This document shows, piece by piece, positions 57,175-64,000 of a stretch of DNA of 64,000 nucleotides. Made by a program: the position numbers and the translations under genes. The DNA comes from Mytilus trossulus (Eukaryota > Mollusca > Bivalvia > Mytilida > Mytilidae). Numbering within the stretch: the first letter of the stretch is position 1; the number at the start of each line of letters is the position of its first letter. The notes under the pieces were generated by a model. The model worked only from the letters and a program-made list of their open reading frames with translations, made no database searches and was not told where the DNA came from. The stretch lies in assembly GCF_036588685.1 (NCBI RefSeq), contig NC_086382.1, positions 65,828,929 through 65,892,928 of the forward strand, in the 5' to 3' direction.

Positions 57175-58151
57175 TTTAATTTGGCCTTATATATATACAT
57201 GTACTTCTTATAAATCTTTTGTTCCTGGAAAAAAATGTACTGTTGACTATAAATATAGTATAATTCTAGGATGCCAGTTCTAATGTTGTTTTTTTTATCT
57301 TACAGATGGTGACAAAACAGCACAATGTTTAGACTGAATCATAATGAACATGATGAATAAAACAAAAAGTGTATATTAGGTATTATTATTTTTTTAGATA
57401 ATTTTTATTTGCATGGATTATTTAATTACTTTATCAAATTATAAAAAAAAAGTATTTAATTATTCTGACTCGATGTCAAATTGAATAAATATATTACATG
57501 TACTTACATTGATCTTCTAAAAATGTTTCTAAATAAGGTGACTTCACATTTAAATACTTCAATGTTTCAAATTAATTCTTAAAATGAAAACTGAGTTTGA
57601 CAAGAAGCCATATTTTATCAAATCGATTAATGTAGACAAAGCTTTTTTACAGTTACAAATGTATGTGACAGTTAAACACTCAATAAAGTTCTTTAATTAG
57701 TATAGTAAGATAATACAGAGTGAATGAATTATAAAAAAGGTTGGATTCAGTTTTTAATTGTCAATTATACTTTCCTCCCCCATATTTTTCGAACTATCTA
57801 TTCATATATGTGTAACCAAGAAATCCACAGTCTAAAACTAGGAGACTGATATGAGGATTTGGTCTCAACTAAATGTTAAACCTAAGTAACCATGCACCAT
57901 AAACTAGTAGTAATACACAGAAGATTAATTCCACTAAGTATATAATTTATTTCCAAGAATGGAACTTGTCACCAAGCCTGTGACTTCCAAACTTATATCT
58001 TTTACAAAATAGTACAATATATATATATGAGAATTAAACAATAAGCTAAGATCAATTATTACATAATGTGTTGACAAATATAAACAAGTTATTATCCAGA
58101 TAAAGAAAGATAGATAATTAATACAACTCTTTTAGCAATGTCTCTAATTTA
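57175..58151. other. Gene-free AT-rich stretch
   Basis: No frame of note. 'tcttacag|atggtgacaaaacagc' near 57300 and AATAAA near 57356 could frame a terminal exon, but the frame closes after eight codons. Confidence 0.35.
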
Positions 58152-58852
58152 GGGCGATATCTTTTTGTGCCAAAAAGTAACTAATTTGCGCCAATACTTC
58201 TTTTGCGCCAACTAATTTTCAAAACTATAGGTATCATTTGTGCCAATAAAATAATCATTTAATTCTGCCATTTTTATTTATTTTTTATTAATTTAGCTCT
58301 GAATTTATCAATTTTGAAGGTAGCTCCGACAACATATCGGTTGCTTTTCTTTTGACATTTTTTCCTGAATATGATCTAATTCTCCATTCAAAATAATTGC
58401 ACACGATTCATCTGTGAATAGCCTAGCACAACACGACTTAACTGTACATCTCTACCTTATATCTTCAGTTTTCTTTACAATGCCTGACGGAATTTGTGTT
58501 CTTTAACATGATGACCGGTATTCCTCTATCAGACTCTATTTTTTTAATGGTATAGAATACATCTTGACTCGTGACAAAATATTCTATAAATTAACAATTT
58601 ATTTTTTGTGAGTTTTCTTAAATTTGATGATAGAGTGTATAGTTAAATCTTAAATGGAAAAGTTGATTATAGTACATGTATGATATAGGTAAAACATGTA
58701 CAGGTATGATATATAACAAGTAAAAAAAATGTACAGGTAGATGTGGCGCAATTTGATTTCATTTATTGGCGCAATTAATACCATCAAAATAAAAGAGAGT
58801 GGCGCAATTAATGCCTTTTCAAAACTGCAATTGGCACAAATTGATTCTGCCC
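58152..58852. mobile_element. MITE, 701 bp, TSD CTAATTTA, TTGGCGCAA arrays
   Basis: The left end GGGCGATATCTTTTTGTGCC and right end GGCACAAATTGATTCTGCCC are inverted partners. The 8-bp sequence CTAATTTA flanks both (58144-58151 and 58853-58860). Subterminal words TTGCGCCAA/TTGGCGCAA and variants occur three to four times at each end in opposite orientation, as expected for transposase-binding sites. An 8-bp duplication fits hAT- or P-like mobilisation. No protein. Confidence 0.85.
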
Positions 58853-59429
58853 CTAATTTAAAAAGGATAAAGGATTAAGCCCTGAGGCATTATTGTCACT
58901 TTGATTATAAAATGTCCATTATCAATTAGATATATATTAACTTATTGTCCAAGTAGAATATATAATATAAACATAATTAATGAATTCTTTGAGTCTCAAA
59001 CATAAGCATTAAAAACCTAAACACATCTGAAAGTCAGTTAAACTCTGTCATATATGTTTAATAAATAATGCAACAATTTATTTTTAGTTAAACTTATTTT
59101 ATTATCTCTTTATTAATTTCAGCTATGTCAACCAGAAGGACTTTGAACACAGTTATTGAATTAGTTTCCATGGAGACTTTAACAGAAATTGTTAAGACTT
59201 GGAACCAGACAGAATGAAACTGTGAGAAAGTTTACATATACATGTACCATGTGTACAGTGTACATGTAGCTTCGATATGAATCAATTGATACACCGTAAG
59301 TATATATCTTCTATGAAAGTTATAAATTGGTTGTTCACAAAATTTAGTTTTTACTAGACAAATGCTAGATATATTTGAGCATAAAATACAAGACCAAATT
59401 ATAAATCAAAACAAATACAAAAGTTTTTC
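58853..59429. other. Gene-free stretch beside the retrotransposon
   Basis: Nothing recognised. 'ttaatttcag|ctatgtcaaccagaagg' at about 59115 could be an acceptor, but the following frame is short. Confidence 0.35.
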
Positions 59430-59628
59430 TGATTATTACTTACAGATGGTGGTATTCTGCTTTTCTGCTGTCATATTCTCTTGACTGCTCATCTTTCTTC
59501 ATATTTGAATCCCTGTCGCTCTCTGCCGGGTGCTTTGATGTCTTCAGATGGTTCCAACCTTCACCAGATGTTTCGACCCTGTACCATTACATCCTCCGGT
59601 TGGCGGGTCAGTAGAGGTGGCCAAACCT

Positions 59629-62600
59629 CTACTCATCAGCACTCGGCTTCCAGCTCAGATCATCTCGGCGATGCCATAACCAGCAAGATGAACGCTCTGC
59701 TGCTTCCCCTAGCTGTCTTACTGCTGTCTTTCTTGCCTTTCCAACTATTCTCATTGCCTGTAGCATCCTCCATACTGACTGTGCAGGAAAACCTCTGCAG
59801 CCTACTTCTACTGGGAACAGCCATGCTTTCCAACCTCTCTCTCTACATGTTGTCATCAGCTCTGTATACTTTTCCTTCTTCCGCTGGTATGCCTCTTCAC
59901 ATCTCTCTTCCCAAGGAACTGTCAGTTCTATTGCAACTATCATCTTTGACGGCTGTGACCACACTACAATGTCTGGGCGTAGGGTTGTCTGTACGCATTC
60001 TGGAAACACAAGCTTCTTTCCAATGTCAGCTCTCATGTTCCAATCACTGCCCTTGTCCAAGATGAAGTGCTGTTGAGACTTTGTTGCATGTCCAGTATCT
60101 CCCTCTTTAACGAATCTGATCTGTTTTGCCTCTGTTTTTGATGGTCTCTTCTTTTTTCTCTCTATATCAAGGATTTCTGCTAGATGTTTTAGGACCTTGT
60201 CGTGTCGCCATCGATACCTTCCCTGTGTCAGAGCAACCTTGCAGCCTGAAAGTATATGTGCCATAGTACCTCGTTCACCACATAACTTGCAGCTTGGTTC
60301 TTCTATTAGTCCCCACTGGTGTAAGTTTGAAGGGGAAGGAAGTGTATCGTACACTGACCTAAGCATGAATGAGATTCTGAATGGTTCCATCCTCCATAAC
60401 TCTGCCCATGTGATCTTTCTTTCTGGCAAGTTCCACTTCATCCATGCACCTTGACGGCTTAGCTCCACTGCTTTCGCCCTTCTTTGTTCTTCTTCTACTG
60501 TTCTTATTTCTGACTGTACCATGCTACTCTTCTCTTTTGGTGTTGCCTTTGACCACTGTTGGAAATGTGTCATTCCTAAGCCTTGTCTACCAGTACAGGT
60601 GTTGCCAACTATGTCTTTGTGGTGAAGAATACTTTCTGCTTGATCGACTGCAGTTCTTGCTGACCATTTACGTCCAGTACGTGTCTGTATTCCTGCCTCA
60701 CTGATCTTGCTATCCTTCGAGTCTCTGAGAGTCATAACAAGTCTGCTCTTTGATACCTTGTATTCCTCCAAAGTTGATGTTAAAGGTAGTTGTAGTTGTG
60801 ATGATCTACTGTAAAGGCCTATGGCTGTAAAACTTGGTGGTACTCCTAGCCATCTTCTTAGGTGACTGTTTATCTTTCTCTCTATAGCTTCGACTGTTGT
60901 TGCTGTCATTTCATAGATCATGAGAAGCCATGTCAGTCTTGGTAACAGCCCATGTTGGTATATCCAAGCCTTAAACTTCCCAGGCAATCCACTCTTATCT
61001 ACCTTCTTAAGCCATTCTACAACCTGTGTTTGTACTGTCTTCACACTGGTATTGTCTTTAAGGGTATCATCAAACCATTTTCCAAGGCACTTTATAGGGT
61101 TGTCTACTATTGTTGGTATTTCGTCCCCTTGGATCTTAAGCTGGAACTTTGTTGTTATCTTCCCCTTTTTCAGTATCATTGATCTTGATTTCCTTGGTTT
61201 AAATTTCATCCTTGCCCAAGTGACTACTTCTTCCAGTGCTGTCAGTATCCATCTTGCTTGAATATGGGATGATGTTGTTACTGTAAGGTCATCCATGAAC
61301 CCTCTTGTTGCTGGTAGAAAAATCCCTGAATCTGTCTTTGGACCTCTTGTTTCTCTTTCTGCTGCCTTCATGATGATATTCATACCCATAATGAATAGTA
61401 TTGGTGAGATGGTACAACCAGTAACTATTCCTTTCTCTAATTTCTGCCATGCTGTGGTATTGTTATCTACAGTAAATCGCAGCAGTATTCCATCAAAATA
61501 CGTTAAGACTATTTTCTTGATGTGTTCTGGAATGTGGTAGTGATCCATTGCCATCTCTATCAATTTGTGTGGTACTGATCCATACGCATTTGCCAGATCT
61601 AACCAGACTACTGCCAAGTTCTTCTTTCCTGTCTTTGCCTCATGTATGAGTTGGCTAAGGACACTTGTATGTTCTACACATCCTGAAAACCCTGCAATAC
61701 CTCCTTTCTGCATAGATGTATCAATGTAGCTGTTCTCTACCATATACTTTGTCATCCTGTTTGCCAATACAGAGAAGTAGATTTTTCCCTCGACGCTCAA
61801 CAATGAAATCGTCCTAAACTGTGAGATATCTTTTGAATCCTTTTCTTTTGGTACAAAGCATCCTTCTGCTTTCTGCCAGCTCTCAGGAATGGTTCCTTTT
61901 TTCCATAGTATTCGGAATAGCTGCCACAGTTTTCTAAGTATCTTTGGGCATTTCTTGTAGACTTTGTATGGTACACCACTGTACCCAGGTGCTGATCCCG
62001 TTCTTGCCTTTTTTACCACCTCACAAACTTCCTTCCATGTTGGTTCCTTTGTTTCAAATTCTATCGTTGGTTGTTTTTCTTCTTCAACTCTTGGGCAATA
62101 TCCCAAAGGTGTCTCTCTTTCTTTGTCTGAGTGTGTTTCATGCAGATACTTCTCTACTTCTTCCTTACTACAATGCAGATGCCCTGTTCTTTCTCCACCC
62201 AACAGTGTTTTCGTGTAGTTGTATGGATTCTTAATAAAGTTTGCTCTATTTTTCGCTTTCTTCTTATTGCTATTCTTGAGTTGTTCTGCCCTTCTAGTTC
62301 TTCTCAATTCCTCTCTGACATTGTCTGTAATGCAAGCTATTCCCAACTTCTCTATCTCATTGCTTTTCTTGTACCTTCTGTTTAGGTCTTTGAGCTCCTT
62401 CCTTAGCTGTTTAATCTTCTGTTCTCTCCTGTTTGGCGTCTGCTTGATGTTACTCCTTTCCTTTCTCTCCTCAACACCAAATCTCTCCTTCCCGATGTTA
62501 TATACTAGTGTAGTCAGTGTTTCTATTCTCCTCTCAACACATCCTTGGAGTGATGTTTCTAGAATTACCCCTAAATCATCGTTCAGATTCCTCCATTGGG

Positions 62601-62925
62601 CTTCGCTGTTCATCTTTGGCCATGCTATCCGTTCTTTCTGATGTGATGTCTCTTGCCTTTGCTGTGCAATAGGCTCCTCATCATTCAAGCTTTGACTGCT
62701 GTCGTGGAATGTGACTGATGCTGAGAGATTCCTTGCGCTATGGTTTGTGTCCTGGCTAGGATTCTCCTGCGTCTCACCAGATAAATCTGTGCGCTGCTCT
62801 GTAACAATTCCTCGACTGCATACAGACCTTGACTGGTGGATCTTTAAGCCTCTTTGGTTCTTGCAGATCTTTCCACAATGGCATTTAGCTTCTGTCTTCT
62901 CTCCTGTCAAAGTTGTTTGCACCAT
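59629..62925 (-). CDS. Reverse transcriptase with restriction-like endonuclease (1,098 aa)
   Basis: An uninterrupted ORF. Residues 15-36 form a CCHC-type zinc finger (CHCGKICKNQRGLKIHQSRS, then VC) for nucleic-acid binding. Residues 160-235 are strongly basic and probably coiled. The reverse transcriptase spans about 300-620: GSAPGYSGVPYKVY, CFVPKEKDSKDISQFRTISL, motif A WLDLANAYGSVPH (Asp443), motif B GIVTGCTISPILF, and the catalytic box FMDD (Asp545, Asp546). A CCHC knuckle follows (C879, C882, H890, C895). A PD-(D/E)xK-type endonuclease comes next: RPDIVVW (Asp985) and AIELTVPWEERCEEAYQRK (Glu1000). This order marks the restriction-like-endonuclease lineages (R2/R4/NeSL/Hero type); I cannot settle the clade. 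ATG 62925 is the first in frame, although the frame is open back to a TAG near 63073 and includes a KRKR basic stretch. All key residues seen are present, so the enzyme may be active. Long plus-strand frames over it are shadows. Confidence 0.9.
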   Translation of the reverse strand: MVQTTLTGEKTEAKCHCGKICKNQRGLKIHQSRSVCSRGIVTEQRTDLSGETQENPSQDTNHSARNLSASVTFHDSSQSLNDEEPIAQQRQETSHQKERIAWPKMNSEAQWRNLNDDLGVILETSLQGCVERRIETLTTLVYNIGKERFGVEERKERSNIKQTPNRREQKIKQLRKELKDLNRRYKKSNEIEKLGIACITDNVREELRRTRRAEQLKNSNKKKAKNRANFIKNPYNYTKTLLGGERTGHLHCSKEEVEKYLHETHSDKERETPLGYCPRVEEEKQPTIEFETKEPTWKEVCEVVKKARTGSAPGYSGVPYKVYKKCPKILRKLWQLFRILWKKGTIPESWQKAEGCFVPKEKDSKDISQFRTISLLSVEGKIYFSVLANRMTKYMVENSYIDTSMQKGGIAGFSGCVEHTSVLSQLIHEAKTGKKNLAVVWLDLANAYGSVPHKLIEMAMDHYHIPEHIKKIVLTYFDGILLRFTVDNNTTAWQKLEKGIVTGCTISPILFIMGMNIIMKAAERETRGPKTDSGIFLPATRGFMDDLTVTTSSHIQARWILTALEEVVTWARMKFKPRKSRSMILKKGKITTKFQLKIQGDEIPTIVDNPIKCLGKWFDDTLKDNTSVKTVQTQVVEWLKKVDKSGLPGKFKAWIYQHGLLPRLTWLLMIYEMTATTVEAIERKINSHLRRWLGVPPSFTAIGLYSRSSQLQLPLTSTLEEYKVSKSRLVMTLRDSKDSKISEAGIQTRTGRKWSARTAVDQAESILHHKDIVGNTCTGRQGLGMTHFQQWSKATPKEKSSMVQSEIRTVEEEQRRAKAVELSRQGAWMKWNLPERKITWAELWRMEPFRISFMLRSVYDTLPSPSNLHQWGLIEEPSCKLCGERGTMAHILSGCKVALTQGRYRWRHDKVLKHLAEILDIERKKKRPSKTEAKQIRFVKEGDTGHATKSQQHFILDKGSDWNMRADIGKKLVFPECVQTTLRPDIVVWSQPSKMIVAIELTVPWEERCEEAYQRKKEKYTELMTTCRERGWKAWLFPVEVGCRGFPAQSVWRMLQAMRIVGKARKTAVRQLGEAAERSSCWLWHRRDDLSWKPSADE

Positions 62926-63202
62926 CTGTGTCGTTGTCCGTTTTCGTTTCCTAGTCGTTGCCGTTTGATCTGTTTGGTTGAGCCTCTCATCCTCCCCCCC
63001 TCTCGGGAGACTCTGGGGGTATACTTCTTTATTCTGTGTAGTAGCTGTCTTTGGTGTTCCCTCACGGAAACCACACTAAGGGTAGCTGACCCCAAGTGCC
63101 CATACCAGTCTGTTCCCGGTTGTCAGCTGTCTCTCCAGCGTCACTGGTCTTCCCCAGTCTCCATTCAGCCTTTCCTGACGGTCACTGGTTTCCCAGAAGA
63201 AA
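62926..63202 (-). promoter_or_regulatory. 5' leader of the retrotransposon
   Basis: It runs from the junction 'atttcttctgggaaaccag' (minus strand from about 63202) to the ATG. It is GC-richer than its surroundings. Non-LTR elements carry internal promoters in this position; no specific box can be named. Confidence 0.5.
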
Positions 63203-63512
63203 TGATTATTACTTACAGATGGTGGTATTCTGCTTTTCTGCTGTCATATTCTCTTGACTGCTCATCTTTCTTCATATTTGAATCCCTGTCGCTCTCTGCC
63301 GGGTGCTTTGATGTCTTCAGATGGTTCCAACCTTCACCAGATGTTTCGACCCTGTACCATTACATCCTCCGGTTGGCGGGTCAGTAGAGGTGGCCAAACC
63401 TCTACTCATCAGCACTCGGCTTCCAGCTCAGATCATCTCGGCGATGCCATAACCAGCAAGATGAACGCTCTGCTGCTTCCCCTAGCTGTCTTACTGCTGT
63501 CTTTCTTGCCTT
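63203..63512 (-). repeat. 310-bp direct repeat, upstream copy
   Basis: It appears identical to 59430-59739 (offset 3,773). It holds the last codons of the ORF and the 3' tail only, so it is a 5'-truncated copy rather than a true LTR. Its left neighbour on the minus strand is ordinary AT-rich DNA. Confidence 0.95.
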
Positions 63513-63569
63513 AAGTATTACTATATTTCCTATATATATGGTGATATTAATTATATGATCAAATTGTTA

Positions 63570-63960
63570 GATACAACTACACTGTATAAAATAGAGGATG
63601 TTGTATGATTGCCAATGAGAAAACTCATCCAATGATAGACAAAATGACAGCAATTAACAACTGTAGCCTAAAGTAGGTCACCATACAGTCTTAAACAATG
63701 AGTAAATCCCATACCACACAGAGAGCTATAAAAGACCCTGTAATGACAAATGTAAAACAATTGAAACAAGAAATTCGGCCTAGTTAATGTACAAAGTAAT
63801 GAACAAAAACAAACAATATGTGATACAACAAACAACAACCAATGAATTACAGCCTCCTGAATTGGGACAGACATAAACATGTGGCAGGGTTAAACCCGAG
63901 GGTTAAACATGAAAGCTGGTGCCCAACCCTCCCCTTAACTAGCACAGTGGTGTAACATTA
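63570..63960 (-). repeat. Long dispersed mussel family, near full-length reverse copy
   Basis: In reverse complement it runs from 'gttaaggggagggttgggca' through 'catgtttaaccctgccacat', 'cccaattcaggaggctgtaa' and 'gactgtatggtgacctactt' to 'ctcattggcaatcatacaac'. Order and length match 20762-21095. The 70-codon frame over it is not a gene. Confidence 0.75.
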
Positions 63961-64000
63961 CAAAATAAGAACCAATTATAAAATAAGTTGAAAAAGTATT

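Larger units (their letters stand above)
59430..63512 (-). mobile_element. RLE-type non-LTR retrotransposon with direct terminal repeats
   Basis: Minus strand. A full unit of 3,773 bp (63202 down to 59430) contains a 5' leader of about 280 bp, one uninterrupted ORF (62925-59629) and a 3' tail of about 200 bp ending CTGTAAGTAATAATCA. Directly upstream of its 5' end lies another 310 bp (63203-63512) that appears identical to the last 310 bp of the unit (59430-59739). The arrangement is a head-to-tail dimer whose first copy is 5'-truncated. I see no clear target duplication. Confidence 0.85.

Noticed and set aside
57300-57370. Host 3' terminal exon after 'tcttacag'
   Set aside because: The frame closes after eight codons and nothing upstream can be joined to it with confidence.
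60197-62641. Long plus-strand frames of 76-140 codons over the retrotransposon
   Set aside because: They are antisense shadows of the 1,098-residue minus-strand ORF.
62907-63095. 62-codon minus-strand frame upstream of the large ORF as a separate ORF1
   Set aside because: It overlaps the leader, ends just inside the main ORF in another frame and has no recognisable RNA-binding motif.
59430-63512. LTR retrotransposon
   Set aside because: The 310-bp repeat contains the end of the ORF, and there is no protease, integrase or primer-binding site; the protein has a restriction-like endonuclease.

Overview
This looks like nuclear DNA from a bivalve mollusc, most likely a mytilid mussel. It is AT-rich, has no operons, and is crowded with interspersed repeats that I recognise from mussel sequence: elements opening with an AGCTCACCTGG hairpin, the 'acgcgcgtttcgtc..actcatcagtgacgctc' repeat, and the long family ending in 'tctcattggcaatcat'. 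The assignment rests on recall of repeat families; no search was run.

Only one locus looks like an ordinary host gene: a TPR-like protein on the minus strand (16058-17278). Almost everything else is transposable-element DNA. In order: a terminal-inverted-repeat (TIR) element (1317-5217) holding a frameshifted IS630/Tc1-type DDE transposase; foldbacks and hairpins (5.4-9 kb); a hairpin-ended element with roughly 502-bp internal tandem units (9134-10775); a CACTG-ended TIR element with a 5-bp target duplication and a broken LINE inside it (11094-15151); the TPR gene; an exact-looking tandem duplication of a 5,456-bp unit (18346-23801 and 23802-29257), flanked by distantly related inverted sequences; a decayed reverse transcriptase (32.4-33.8 kb); and a second hairpin-ended element cut by the left end of a PIF/Harbinger element at about 36405.

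The Harbinger transposase survives as five decayed exons between 36587 and 51464. Its Myb/SANT-like partner lies convergently on the minus strand (51614-53600). The Harbinger introns have collected further elements, including a 4-kb foldback, a 7.3-kb TIR element, a third hairpin-ended element with a 13-copy 166-bp satellite, and a 243-bp MITE. From 54 to 59 kb there are three MITEs with clean target duplications and a fourth hairpin-ended element. The window closes with a retrotransposon (59430-63512) whose 1,098-residue ORF is uninterrupted. It carries an N-terminal zinc finger, reverse transcriptase, CCHC knuckle and restriction-like endonuclease, and is bracketed by 310-bp direct repeats.

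Apart from the TPR gene there is no cellular pathway to describe. The useful content is the nesting order of the mobile elements, the tandem duplication, the apparently intact retrotransposon, and the shared hairpin-ended family.
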